The notes under the pieces were generated by a model that worked only from the letters and a program-made list of their open reading frames with translations, was not told the DNA's origin and did no database searches. From Berberis thunbergii (Eukaryota; Streptophyta; Magnoliopsida; Ranunculales; Berberidaceae): a DNA stretch of 64,000 bases. The stretch is from contig QNQO01005788.1 in NCBI GenBank assembly GCA_003290165.1, positions 62,001-126,000 on the forward strand. The letters are read 5' to 3'. Made by a program: the position numbers and the translations under genes. Positions 38,512 to 49,961 of this stretch are shown here, one piece after another (position 1 is the first letter of the stretch; each line of letters starts with the position of its first letter).

Positions 38512-39826
38512 ATGCCAACCAGGAAAGAACTTTTGAGAGAATGCCATGACACCCATTGGGCGGGACATCCAGGTTGGAGACGAACACTTGCATTGCTAGA
38601 GAGGGGGTACTATTGGCCGCAGATACAGGAGGATGTAATGGCCTATGTTCTAACATGTCTTATTTGCCAGCAAGATAAGGTTGAAAGAGATCGACCAGTA
38701 GGCTTACTAGAGCCCCTTCCTATTCCAACTCGTCCTTGGGAAAGTGTTTCCATGGACTTCATTACGGGGTTACCGATAGTAGAGGATTTCAGGAGTATCC
38801 TTGTAGTTGTTGACCGATTCTCAAAGTATGTGACCTTTGTGCCGACTGGACTGACTTGCACAGCCGAAGATACGGCGCAATTGTTCCTCAAGCATGTAGT
38901 GAAGTATTGGGGACTGCCCGAAAACATTGTTAGCGACCGTGATGCTCGCTTCACAGGAAAGTTCTGGAAGGAGTTGTTCAAGCTCTTGGGATCCAAACTT
39001 AATATGTCGACAAGCCAACATCCCCAATCTGACGGACAGACTCGGCGCTTTAACTCTATGCTTGAAGAATACCTTCGTCATTTTGTAAGTGCAAACCAAA
39101 AAAATTGGGTGGGACTACTTGATGTTGCACAATTCTGTTTCAACTTACAAAAGAGCTCAGCTACTCACTCCAACCCCTTTCAGTTGGTTACTGGTCAGCA
39201 ACCATTGACACCACATACAGTACTTACCGGATACCAAGGACCCAGCTCAAGAGCTCTTGAATTTGTCAAAGCCTGGTAGAAAACATTGAAGTTGCTCGAG
39301 CCTATCTTGAGAAAGCCTCCCGTCACATGAAGAAATGGGCCGACAAGAAACGGCGAATTGATCCTTTTGAAGTCGGGGACTTGGTCTTGGTGAAGCTAGA
39401 TATGTTCAACAAGTATAAAAGGACAGCTAGAGCACACAACAATCTATTTCGCAAGTATGAGGGACCGATACAGATTATTGAGAAAGTCGGCAAAGTCTCC
39501 TCAAGTTACCACATTGGCTCCGTTTCACCCATCCTGTCTTCCATGCAAGTAACTTGAAGTCCTACCATGCAGATGCCACTGATCCCAGAAGAAATGTATC
39601 TACACGAGCATTGCCTAAGCATCATATTAAGCCAGATCAAGAAGTGGAAGAAATCTTAGCTGACCGCCTTATCAACAACACAGGCCCGGATAGAGAGTAT
39701 TTGGTCAAGTGGCAGGATGAACATCCTTCAGAGATCAGTTGGGAGCCAGTCGAGCATCTGCTGCCATACCTCTCAAAACTGGAAGAGTACTTGGAAAAGT
39801 TCGCTGCGAGGGTGTCAGCAAATTGA
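38512..39826 (+). pseudogene. pol: Chromovirus integrase and chromodomain, element D
   Basis: The first ORF (38512-39279, 255 aa) holds the integrase zinc finger (H12, H19, C49, C52) and the DDE core with D82 (SMDFITG) and D142 (VSDRDARF). The position 36 residues after D142, where the catalytic glutamate is expected (QTE), is arginine (QTRRFN). The frame breaks after FVKAW. KKWADKKRR and the integrase C-terminal PFEVGDLVLVKL region follow at 39327-39557. The chromodomain EVEEILADRL, YLVKWQDE, SWEPVEHL lies at 39650-39800 and ends at TGA 39824. Truncation, the missing glutamate and two frame breaks rule out an active enzyme. Confidence 0.85.
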
Positions 39827-39837
39827 GTGTGGGAGAG

Positions 39838-40315
39838 TGTCAGGACTAGTACTGTTGGTCAGGGAAACCAAGGTCAGAGGCCTTTCAAGACTTTCCTAAT
39901 GGTCTCAAAACTCAATGTTCCCTTTTGAAAAGTGCCCAAATGCTTAGCATCTATAATATAGGGGAAGGTTTGAGCTCTTGACTGTGAGGACGTGTTGCCT
40001 CCATTGCATAGTCGGGCCAGACTGTACCGCTAGCATTTTTATTGTTTTCTTTGCATTGCTTTTCAACTTCAAACTTGTATTTCCATCGATCGATAGCATC
40101 GAACTAGTCTTGAGCAACGTCCTTCTGAACGTTCCTCCCCATTGTAATCTATTGAATGTGAATGAGAGCTTTTACTGACTATTGTGCATTGCTATATTGT
40201 CTACAGATTGATATTGTGCATTCTCAAGTTAATATTTGTGCCCGTCAAAGTAACTACTCATAGGCTTACTAGTGAATTGGATAGCTAGTGCCGCACGGAT
40301 TACTAGTCCGTGACA
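39838..40315 (+). repeat. 3' LTR of element D
   Basis: 478 bp, ends TCCGTGACA, partner of 38006-38484. Confidence 0.85.
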
Positions 40316-40320
40316 TGAGC

Positions 40321-42661
40321 CATACTTTTTCTTGTCGACTATAATGTACGACATCAAAATCCGGACGAAAAAGTCGGATTTTATAAAGAAGCTTCTACAC
40401 GACTAATACGTCAAACATCTAAGCGCATTTATAAAAACTCGGACAAACAAGTCGGGATTCTACTAGAAATGTCGAAAGCAAAAATCTAAGTCTAGCAAGT
40501 TAGATGGGAAGACATATTGTGTACAAACAATAAAAGAAAAGAAATTCTCATTGATCTTTCAGAAAATATTACATGAAGTATTCAAGAAGTGACATTCATG
40601 TTTGCAACGATGGGACAGGCTCGAGTGAACGAGAAGCTAACTATTCCTCAACAACAAGGTCACTTGGTGGAATTGGAACAAATTCCTCTTCATCTTCGAA
40701 TAATTGCTCAACATATCAATGATATCAGATAGATCCAAACCTCATGACTTGATAAAGTTCATAAAGTCATGGCAACCATCAACTATTCTCTTCCAATATG
40801 CTGCCTCTGCAACCTTTAACCTATCAGTGACCGACTAAAGCTTAGCCCAAGTCGAAACATGTTCACTATTAATGGCGGCAAGCCTTGAAGAAGCTGCCGA
40901 CTTGGCAGTATAAAACTCGGACTTCAGCTAGGCAACTCGTGCCACAGAAGCCTTCAGATTGGTAGAGTATTCTGTAGCAGAACGTTTGGCCTCGTCATAC
41001 TCAGCCACCAGATTGGACAACTCCTTCTCAACAGCACTCAGCTGAGAATGCAACTTTTCTAGCTCCACCTCAGAGGTCTCGAGGTCAGAAGCAAACTTGT
41101 CCCGAACGGCCTCGACTTCCTTCAGCGAAGTTCACGCGGGCTCAGCAGCCTTTGCATATTCCGTGCACTGTGCTTTCAGCAGATCAAACTCACGGAGAAC
41201 ATGAGAAATAACCAAATCATGCCCTGCCATCTTCCATTCAACAAACTACACTTGATCATGGGCAAACCTATCACGGCCGCATAAGTAAAATGACTCATTC
41301 CTTCCATGGGATGCTTAAGGCCTTTATCGAGATGGTTACGTGGCGGATGCATAGGCATGGAAGTCTTTTTAGCCAACCGCCCATAAAACCAATGATGAGA
41401 TCACGAGTATTATCTTGCACATCAATCTCAGAAGGCCAGTAGAACTTCTTGGGAACAATCGCGACAAAACAGGATGAAGAGGGGATAGCGGGGCAATCTT
41501 GAGATAGTCGCAATAGCAGAAGAAATAAGGGGCTTAGAGCTCTGACCTCGAGCAACAACTCGATCTTCCAACAGAAAATCAAACTCAAAGTCGTCCAGAG
41601 TCTTTGTGCTTTTAGGATTCTTGGACAACTCAATACCAAGCTGAAACATCTTGTTGTCGATGACACGGGAATCATCAGCTGACATATTGATATTACCAGG
41701 CAAGCCGTATGAAAAGAAAAACTCTTCTCACGAGTGTCCAAAGGACGAGAAACCTCCCTTATGCTCTTCTCGAAAGCTTGATCCATCTCCTCAGTTTCCC
41801 GTGCGGCAGAATCACCAATATCATGACCACCCTTCCAAAAGATATCGAATGAGGGGGAGTTATAATAGAATCACAAACCGAGGTAACGAGTTTCTTCCTC
41901 TTCGAGACACAACCAGAACTAATCGCCAGCAACTTAAAAGAACTAGGAGGCCTCAATACCTTTCTCTTTCTGATGCTTGAGCCTATATTACCTGAGTCTC
42001 CGGTGATAACAGAAGCAATACGACCCACTGACTCCCTAAAGGAGCTCACCTCCCGACTGACATCTACATCACCAATGCTAACTGGAGGATGCCCCAACCC
42101 CTCACCGGATACGACGATTTTACTAGCACGCGTGACAGTAACTCACGAAGCGCGTGCCGTTGTAAGCTCTACATGATCCGCCTCACTTAAGGTATATAGA
42201 CCACTACGAGTAATAGCGTCTGTAACAAGGAAATCCTCCACAAACACTCGGGGCAACTTATTAAACAGGTCACAAAGCTCCCGTTCCTCCAGTGACAATA
42301 ACGTTTCATTCCTCTTTGGTTATCACAATGATCGCAAAATTGATGATTATGCAACTTGAATTAGTCAGAAGCAATGGATGCGTAAAACCAAAGCCTCGAC
42401 CAGCCCCCATACTTTTCCCGCAAATTCTTGAAGTAGGATGGAGGATGAAGATAGCAAGTACGATTAACGTTTATTTCGAGCCCCATTAAGGAGTGCAAAA
42501 TCCTAACATTCATAGAAATCTCTGATAAAGTGGCCTTCGCCAGGGTTGCGATCAACACCCTCCAGCCATTCGAAACCATCTGAGATGAAGCAATACCACG
42601 AAATCTAGGTATTCCCAAATGATCTCAGGAACTGGAAGCCTGAACCGGAATGACGACTCCA
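40321..42661 (-). pseudogene. Antisense extra ORF of element C (gypsy-type coiled-coil protein)
   Basis: Read on the minus strand from about 42661, a decayed protein starts with SSFRFRLPVPE. It continues with MVSNGWRVL, NPKSTKTLDDFEFDFLLED (41640-41560) and, near 41150-40850, a long heptad-rich segment (ASDLETSEVELEKLHSQLS, VEKELSNLVAEYDEAK). Tat-lineage gypsy elements are known for an extra ORF in antisense between pol and the 3' LTR, often of the putative gypsy-type transposon family with a C-terminal coiled coil. This fits that place and type. It lacks the first 60-70 residues seen in the copy at 42745. Stops and shifts abound. Confidence 0.55.
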
Positions 42662-42744
42662 TTTTCCCTTTTCACACTATTTTTGAATTTAGGGTTTGCT
42701 CATCCCTTCATTTTCTTCGTTCTCGTTTCGTCTCCATTTTCTAA

Positions 42745-44170
42745 CGATGTCTGTTGGTGATAGGCTAAGTGGTAAGTTGCTAACTCTGTGTGAGGCTCAT
42801 TATTCTCCCAACAGAGCTTCTTAGGCAATGCTAGATAGTCTTCGTTTTGATTATAATCCCCCACCTGACCTCGAGATTATCCTGTCTGGATAGGATGATA
42901 GTCCTTGTAATATGAAGGCTATGTACATCGCACTGTATTCATGCATGTTTTCTTCTAGCTTTCGATTTTCAGTTCCGGAGCTGTTCTAGGAGTATCTTAA
43001 TTTCTTGGATACCCCTCCTACCCAAATGGGTTCCAATGGTTGGAAGGTGATGCCTAGTCTTATGCAAGAGCTATTCTATCCGGCATTCCTTTGATTGTGA
43101 AGGTTTTGCATTCAGAAGTTGGTATTTTGGTGAATAGGGATATCTACTTTCTTTGTTATCCAGAGTGTTTCGAGAAACTTAGTGATGACATTCGTAATTG
43201 GTCGCGGTGTTGATTTTACGCTTTCGTGAATTTCGATTACTTCCGATTGTGTGGTCGTTTGATTTTTCGATCATTCTGTTTTCCTAATAAACGAAAGAAT
43301 CTCCCACTTGACTGCTGAGGAGCAGAAGATCAGTGATCAGTTCTCGAAGCTTCATTGTTTTCCCGTGGAGGCATTTCTTTCCAAGGATATCCTAAAGCGT
43401 AGTGGTTTGTACACTATGAGTGAAGTGGAGCGAGCTCTATTTACCGAGTCCCGTGCTAAGGCCTTTGTTGCTCGTGCTGGCGTTAGTGATGCTAGCATTG
43501 ATTGGGAAGTGAGCTAGGATCGTCGTATTATGAATCTCGGTGTTCTTGTTGATATCACAGTCCCTGCTTCAAGAAAAAGAAAGCTTGCGAGGTCTACGAG
43601 TTCGTCAAATTGTGGTTCTGCTCAAATTGTCGAGTTTTGAGAAAAAAACGACTTTCTAATTGTGGTTCTGCTCAAATTGTGTCCCGTCCGAATCCTGTTC
43701 AGAATGTTATGGTGGATGTATCTCGCCCAAGTCTGCCTCGTGACGATGCTGCAAAAGAAGATCAAGATTCTTTCGAGGAGGCTGAGGAGCTGAGGTTCGT
43801 GTTGAAAATGAGTGAGAAGGAGACTACTCGTTTGTTGGATGATAATAAGAGTAAGCTTATTTTCTGCTTACAGTGTCTCGAACACTGCTGAGTTGTCTAA
43901 CGATGATCCCCGGGTCATTAATGAAAAGATACTCAGCTAGCGGTGGAGCAGTCTAAAGACGTTGGTGGTGGTTAGAGCTTCAAGGATCACTATCTTTCTC
44001 CTTCTATTGATGTCAATGAAGAACCTGGGTTCCTAATTTCCTATCCTACTTGTTAGGTTATTCATGCTCCTATTGTTACCGTTAGCCCTACCCTTATTAC
44101 AAATGCTTCTCGACGAGAAGGCAAGCGTGGTTTTTCCATTGTTACTACTATTCCTTCAACTCTTAGTTGT
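42745..44170 (+). pseudogene. Antisense extra ORF of element E
   Basis: On the plus strand ATG 42745 (MSVGDRLSGKL) opens a broken reading with SSSFRFSVPELF near 42950 and QMGSNGWKVM near 43025. These are homologous to SSFRFRLPVPE and MVSNGWRVL of the minus-strand copy at 42.6 kb. A segment at 43308-43517 and an acidic helical stretch (EEAEELRFVLKMSEKETTRLL, about 43780) follow. Relative to element E, which runs on the minus strand, this ORF is antisense, as in Tat elements. It is degenerate. Confidence 0.55.
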
Positions 44171-44869
44171 TAAGGCATTTATGCTGGTTTGAAGTACGAT
44201 TTGTTTTGTCTTCCTTCACTCGTTGTTGGCCTTCGTATTAGAGATTGGTTTTTTTGTTGCTTTGTTTTTCTTTGCTTCGTCCTCGTATGTCGTGTATTAT
44301 GTTGTGAGTGGCAGTCTCAAGGTGTTTCTCTATCTGATGGCTGAGTAGTATTGGCTTGTTCTATCATGCTTATGTCATTACCAAACTGTCTGATCATACT
44401 TATGTCAACACCAAATTGTCCAATCATGTTCACATCAGCACCGAATTTCCCAATCAAGCTCACATCAGCACAAAGTTGTTCAATCATGTTGATGTTGGGT
44501 CCGTGTCTGGTATCAACCATCAAGGTTTGGTCGAGTGTGTTGCTACCAGCTTTGTCGTTAGTGATTTGGGTCGAGCTTGCATCCGCTAGTGAGATATTTT
44601 GACTCGTACTAGTTGGTTGATGCAAACTTTTCCATGTTTTGTGCATTCGTGAAATGTTTTGTCAGTATCCTTGTTCTGGTATAAATCGGTTCGAGTGACA
44701 AGTTCGCCTGGTTGCTTCATGTGTTTTGCTTCCTTCGGCTATGTAGTGTACGACATATATTAGTTCTCTAGACTGTTATTCCGATCTTGCAACATTATCT
44801 GTTTTCTCCTTCTATGTGAGTTGTTTATCTGGCATTTCGATAAAGTCGTCGAGTCATCCTTTCTGAGCC
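44171..44869 (-). other. Element E region where pol was deleted, with a 30-bp minisatellite
   Basis: No protease, RT, RNase H or integrase motif is found between the gag end near 44870 and the antisense ORF. The stretch contains five 30-bp units (44351-44500). Confidence 0.45.
44351..44500 (-). repeat. Five-unit 30-bp in-frame minisatellite
   Basis: Units of 30 bp start at 44351, 44381, 44411, 44441 and 44471. On the minus strand they encode ten-residue repeats of the type IGQFGVDISM within an open frame (44646-44317). Units differ at several positions. Confidence 0.75.
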
Positions 44870-46271
44870 CAGTGCTCGATTTCGTCTTTTAAATTGTAGC
44901 ACTCTTCGGTATTGTGCCCATGATCCTTATGGAAGGAACAATATTTGTTTTTGTCTCTCCCTTCAAGTCTCTTCTCATTCAAAACGGCTAGTTGATGTTA
45001 TCCCATTTCGCTATCTGTTTCAGTATATTGCTCGACTTGTTTTCAGGGTTGTATATGGCTTGTATGTAATCTTCGTCACACTCGTTACTCATTCGTGTCG
45101 AGGTCGTGTTAGTTGTAGCTTATCGCACTCTTGTTGTTGCGAATCACTTTTTCTGCCATTTCGATGTTTCATTTATGGGTTGCTACCCTCCCGTTGTCCG
45201 TCGTCTTATCTTCTTTCCTCATTTCTTTCCCGTTTCCTCGAAAGATTTTTTCTTTCTTGGTCATTTTTCCTCCTAGCCACCTTCATCTCCTCAAGGGAGA
45301 TATGTTTTTGTGCTATTTTTAGTAGGATTGTCATGCCCTTTGGAGGTTCCAAGTTAAGAGCATAAAAGGGGAATCTCTTCAATCAGGCCACAAAGGTTGC
45401 AACGGCTGTGTCGTTGCTACATCTATCAATCATTGTCAATTCATTGGTAAATCGGCTGACATATTCTTGTATTATTTCTTTGGGCTTATGCCTGATATGT
45501 AAAAGGTAGTGTGTCCCTTTCCTCATCCGTCGACTTTCGATTAAATTGGTGATAAAAGCGGTGGCCAAAACTTGAAAGGAATCTATTGACCTCGATAGTA
45601 GGCTATTAAACCAATTCATTTTTGTGGACGTGAGGCTAATTGGGAATATCCTGCATAAGATCAACTTCGTGGTCTTCTTCAGGGCCATCATGTGGTAGAA
45701 GTGTCTCAAGTGATCAGTTGGGTCGGAAGTGCCATCATATGCTTCGAATTTTTGTGGAGTGAATTTTTTCGGCATTGTCGTTTTCATGAGGGCGTTAGAG
45801 AACAGCGGCTTTGCCAGCTCGTATAGTATGTGGGATTTGTGACCCCTATTCTAAATGGGATTTCAGTAAGCGTCCCTTCACACATTGGATTCTTGCCTCG
45901 AGGGAGCTCATTGCTTTCAAAGTTTTCCTGTTGGAGTTTTGTTTGGATTTCGTCATTCCTTTGATTTCAATTAGCAAAGTTTTGTTGTGGTGGTGCCTGG
46001 ACAGGATCGGATGGCTGAATGCGCTCCTGGGTGATCTTTCCAGCATCTTTGTTATGTGACTCATCTGGGTTATTAATAAGTCCACCCGAGGGTCCATGTC
46101 AGCGTCTTCAGAAGCTTGGATTGTCTGGGCTACTGCGTGCGGATTTGCATTCTTGGGTGCTATCAGTCCGATGATCCGAGCTGTTTCTTTTTCGCGAACC
46201 GTCAGTGATGCATTGTTGTCAGTGGGAGAGTTGTCGTGATCATTATTGGATTGTGGATTTGCAGATTGCAT
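44870..46271 (-). pseudogene. gag: Gag, element E
   Basis: The minus-strand ATG near 46271 (MQSANPQSNNDHDNS) starts an Asn/Asp-rich N-terminus with MDPRVDLLITQMSHITKML, matching TDTRVDLLMIKMERMIKVV of element C. 45787-45383 gives the capsid part (DGTSDPTDHLRHFYHMMAL, WFNSLLSRSIDSFQVLA, MRKGTHYLLHIRHKP) as one long open frame. Near 44960-44875 the knuckle-like end [20 protein letters not shown] appears. It is better preserved than element C but still broken by shifts, and no pol follows. Confidence 0.72.
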
Positions 46272-46360
46272 CGTTTTCTCTGACAGCTTGTTGATCTTTT
46301 GTTAGGTTGTGATGAGCCTTGTCACTGTGTGTACTGTTTTAGAAAGGAAACTCATCATTC

Positions 46361-46382
46361 CCCACGAACGACGCCAAACTGA
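46361..46382 (-). other. Primer binding site of element E
   Basis: On the minus strand TCAGTTTGGCGTCGTTCGTG follows the LTR end. It is nearly identical to those of elements C and F. Confidence 0.65.
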
Positions 46383-46944
46383 TGCATCCAAAAATCATTT
46401 TCCTATGAGTTTGACCTGCAAAACAATCATTAGACTGCCAAAACTACCTTTTTGGTGGCCAAAGGCACTTTGATGATTAAGTCAATAACTCTGTTGGAAG
46501 AAGGAAGTAAATATGGACAAAACTCAGTTAAAGTTGCATACCTGTGTTGAATGTTCTCTTTACCTTTTATAATGGTCGTTATGAACTTTCTGCATTACTT
46601 AAGCATATGAGGCGCAACAAAAGATGTTTCTTGTAATAGTCTCCTCCTTAATGGAGATGCGTTCAAGGAGGCGTAACTCCCTCCACGACTATTTTTTGAT
46701 GCAACGATCCTCTTCTTTTGAAAGAACTTGTGTCGGGCCTGGACTCGGGCTTTGATCCGTTTGGGCCTGGATTTGAGCAATGTTTATGTCTCCTCGGTGG
46801 TGGGCATCATCTGAGCCTCTGTAGTTGGCTTTATTCCTCTTGAGCTTTATGAGGTGGCCCAATGGATTAGGCGTTGTATTCTCGTGATAGGTCTTTATGC
46901 CATGTGTACTACCGTGTTGATCGATCTATTTTGATGTATCATCA
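46383..46944 (-). repeat. 5' LTR of element E
   Basis: On the minus strand the LTR starts TGATGATACATC and ends TTGGATGCA. It shares the start, a GTACACRTGGCA block and the CTTTGGCCACCAAAAAG block with the LTR of element C, in inverted orientation. No 3' partner is present. Confidence 0.7.
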
Positions 46945-47339
46945 TATGAAGTTGATGAAAATCGTCTCAAACCCAACCATCGTTGTCTTCTACAACAATC
47001 ATAGTTGGAGTTTCATCGTATTACTCATTACAGTAAATGAACTACAGTGTGAAAAGATGACTTCTTCAATTTTGTGGTGGTTATTTATACCCCTACAATC
47101 TGTTAGTACCACCATTGTTGTTATTTAAAGCTGCAAACAAGCTACTACAGACTTTTGCATATTCAGATTTTGGTATTCATACTATTTAACACCACATGAC
47201 AGGACATGTACCTCCGCGGGACAATGTATATGATCCAATTTGAAATAATTTCATAGCTATCTTTGAGAAGAATTTGACACCCCAAAAATTCAAATTATGA
47301 AGGAGATACCCACAAGCCAATGTTTCAGGTTTGGTGGAA
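46945..47339. other. Spacer
   Basis: I see no gene or repeat with a clear structure in this stretch. A short purine-rich tract (GGTTTGGTGGAAA) at its end may be the polypurine tract before the first LTR of element G. Confidence 0.4.
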
Positions 47340-47918
47340 AGATATAATATGGGTTAATTTATTTATTATTTAATTAGGTTTTTCGAAGTGAATGACCAAT
47401 AAAAATACGAGTCCAAGTAGAATTAGATTTAAAGTTTTATTTTGGTTAAATAGGCATAATCACAGAAGAAGTAATCGGTTTTTTTTTTTTTGATAATTAA
47501 TTGAATTTGTGAAACGTTGCCAATATCAAGTTTCAATCATGTTTGATTTGTAAGCTTCCCCTGAGCCTAGCAATTGTAATATGGTTTTATTTAATATTTT
47601 ATTAGGTTGGTCCATGTTAAAGACCAACTATGAGTACAAGTAGGTTTAGAGTTTTATTTTGGTTAAATAGGCATAATCACAAAAGAGGAAATTAGTTTTT
47701 GTTGAATTTTGGTAATTAAATGAATTTGTGAACTTTGTTAATATCAAGTTTCAATTATGTTTGGTTTGTCAGTTTCCGCTAAACCTATCAATTTGGTATT
47801 AAAGCGATAAGATCTTGGAGAAAGATGTCGCGAAAAGTCATTGTTGATTAAGAGAAACCACCCATCTTTGATGTGTACGAAGGGTATACGGTATCCACAA
47901 GTTATTGCGTTGTGAGGT

Positions 47919-48570
47919 TGTGAGACCCTTGTGTGGGCGGACTTGAGGGGGAGGGTGAGGGTGAGGGTTGGAGCCCAATAGGCCCAACAGGCCCGTGGAT
48001 CCCAAGAGGAGTTGGGCGAGCTACCAAGGGGAAACATAGTCCCACATCGCCTGGGTAGGGGAGGTTGATGATCTTTATATGTGCAGGGTCATCTCCCCAT
48101 TGTATAGAGGCCTTTTAAAGCCGTGCGGGCCGGATGGTAGCCCAAAGCGGACAGTATCTGTACAGTGCGGGAGGCGGGTCGTTACAGTTGGTATCAGAGC
48201 CTGACCCAGCCGGAAGTATGCCACGTGTTGGTGGGCCCTCTGGCGACGTGGACGTTGTGCCTGTGTGGCCAACGAGGACGTTTAGCCTTAAGGAGGGTGG
48301 ACTGTGAGACCCTTGTGTGGGCGGACTTGAGGGGGAGGGTGAGGGTGAGGGTTGGAGCCCAATAGGCCCAACAGGCCCGTGGATCCCAAGAGGAGTTGGG
48401 CGAGCTACCAAGGGGAAACATAGTCCCACATCGCCTGGGTAGGGGAGGTTGATGATCTTTATATGTGCAGGGTCATCTCCCCATTGTACAGAGGCCTTTT
48501 AAAGCCGTGCGGGCCGGATGGTAGCCCAAAGCGGACAGTATCTGTACAGTGCGGGAGGCGGGTCGTTACA
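47919..48570 (+). mobile_element. Intact TRIM (terminal-repeat retrotransposon in miniature)
   Basis: Two 268-bp direct repeats (47919-48186 and 48303-48570) start TGTGAGACCCTTGTG and end GGGTCGTTACA. By eye they differ at one position (GTATAGAGG against GTACAGAGG). The 116-bp interior begins with the primer site TTGGTATCAGAGC and ends in the purine-rich AAGGAGGGTGGAC. A perfect 5-bp duplication GAGGT flanks it (47914-47918 and 48571-48575). There is no coding sequence, so it depends on proteins of other elements. Short ORFs in both LTRs are spurious. Confidence 0.95.
48187..48200 (+). other. Primer binding site of the TRIM
   Basis: GTTGGTATCAGAGC follows the first LTR directly and matches the initiator methionine tRNA site. 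Confidence 0.85.
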
Positions 48571-49488
48571 GAGGTCAAAACACGTCACAATTTTTTTTGT
48601 CGACTTTAACATTGAAGAAAATCTGAATATCGACGCAAAAAAAAGGTGGTTGTGGAGAACATCCCTAATTTTCCCAATTTGTTTGAAGTCTCTAAGTCTA
48701 GGGATGCTAGACAAATGAAATTTGTGAATCACGAGTTGTGAATTGGCTCATCCTCAGAAGAACATGAAGTAGAAGGTTTTGGTCGTGAGAAGATGAACGT
48801 TGGGTTAGGTTATGGGCATCCCAACTTTTCAGTGTGTCATCACTAAGGTTTTCTAAGGGAGACCGGGCTATTTGCAGCCTCGTGCGTCTGTTTGCACCAC
48901 CTCATGCTTGTCATTTATCTTTTTAAGAGGATCATTTTATTCATCACCACCAAATCCTGTCTCCACCACTACAAAGTTGGATTTACAATCCCATTTGGCA
49001 TAGTTTTGAGGCTCAATTCGAAACAAGGTTTGCGCGCAAAAATATTCAAATTTTGCAATTGATATCTTGTGCGGAGAGGATTCATGTGGGCCTTCTTTTA
49101 AGCGGCAACATTTTCAGTTGATTTTCGTGGTACAAGTAATTATCAAGGAATAATCCGAGATCAACTATTAGTGAAGCACTTTTCAAAGATATCATCCTCA
49201 CCGCTCGGGGACAAGCTTTAAGAAGTGGAGGAGAATGATATAATATGAGTATTTTATTATTATTTAATTGTGTCGGTCTATAATTAGGGATTCAATTCAA
49301 GTAAGAGTTAGAGTTTTTATTTTGCTAAGGAAACTAGTTGCTTGCTTGACAAGCTTAGGTCAATTACAAATTAAGGCCATTGGCCAATGTAACGAGATTT
49401 TTTTTTGAATTTTGAGAATTGAAATTTTGAAACTTTGTTTAACAAATTTTAATTATGTTTGGTTTGTTAGCTTTTGCCGAACCTATCA

Positions 49489-49961
49489 TATCCCTTTATC
49501 GATCAACTTATAGAGTAGTTGCAAAAAGCAATGAAAATCACGTAAGAATTGAATTACTACTCTAAGATGTGTATTTCTAAGGATGCTTCATTTGAGAAAT
49601 AGAAAATTTATATCTTTATCATCAGTCATCCCACTGCAATCTCGCAAAAGCAAATTTCTAATTGTGCAATTTATTTCATTTTGAGTGCAACTATAAAATA
49701 TCATACTCATTCACATTGTACATGATCTACACAACTCATTGTATGACTAACAACTGAAATTCTAAAATTAAGCATTCATTTTAGAGTTATTTGCCATAAA
49801 AAAGCCTTCAATATCATAAATGTATAATCTGCAACAATCGATGAACTAATTGAACGAGAATTGACTAGAAACACTAAACTACTATACATATATTAAAATC
49901 AAAACTTGTCCATTATGACCACTCTCGACTATAGAAAGGTATAAACAAACGTTGTAAGCGT
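49489..49961. other. Spacer
   Basis: I see nothing in this AT-rich stretch between element G and the LTR of element F. Confidence 0.5.

Larger units (their letters stand above)
38006..40315 (+). mobile_element. Complete, internally deleted chromovirus (element D)
   Basis: Two LTRs of 479 and 478 bp (38006-38484 and 39838-40315) start TGTCAGGACTAGTAC and end TAGTCCGTGACA. They are flanked by CGAGC (38001-38005) and TGAGC (40316-40320), a 5-bp duplication with one transition. The primer site TGGTATCAAAGCC follows the first LTR. A short purine tract GTGGGAGAG precedes the second. The 1.35-kb interior keeps only integrase and chromodomain; gag, protease, RT and RNase H are deleted. LTRs differ at a limited number of sites. 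It is nested in element C. Confidence 0.88.
47340..49488 (+). mobile_element. Small LTR retroelement with a duplicated 5' LTR (element G)
   Basis: Three related LTR-like copies of about 215-255 bp are present: 47340-47572, 47575-47790 and 49236-49488. They share TTTTATTTTGG/CTWARR, ATGTTTGRTTTGT and an end like CCTATCA. After the second copy lies TTTGGTATTAAAGCG, a diverged initiator-tRNA primer site. Before the third lies the purine tract AGAAGTGGAGGAGAA. The interior (about 1.4 kb, of which 652 bp is the TRIM) has no recognisable gag or pol, so the element is non-autonomous. Confidence 0.6.

Noticed and set aside
48165..48429. ORFs in the TRIM LTRs
   Set aside because: They repeat in both LTRs and cross the primer site, and TRIMs are non-coding.
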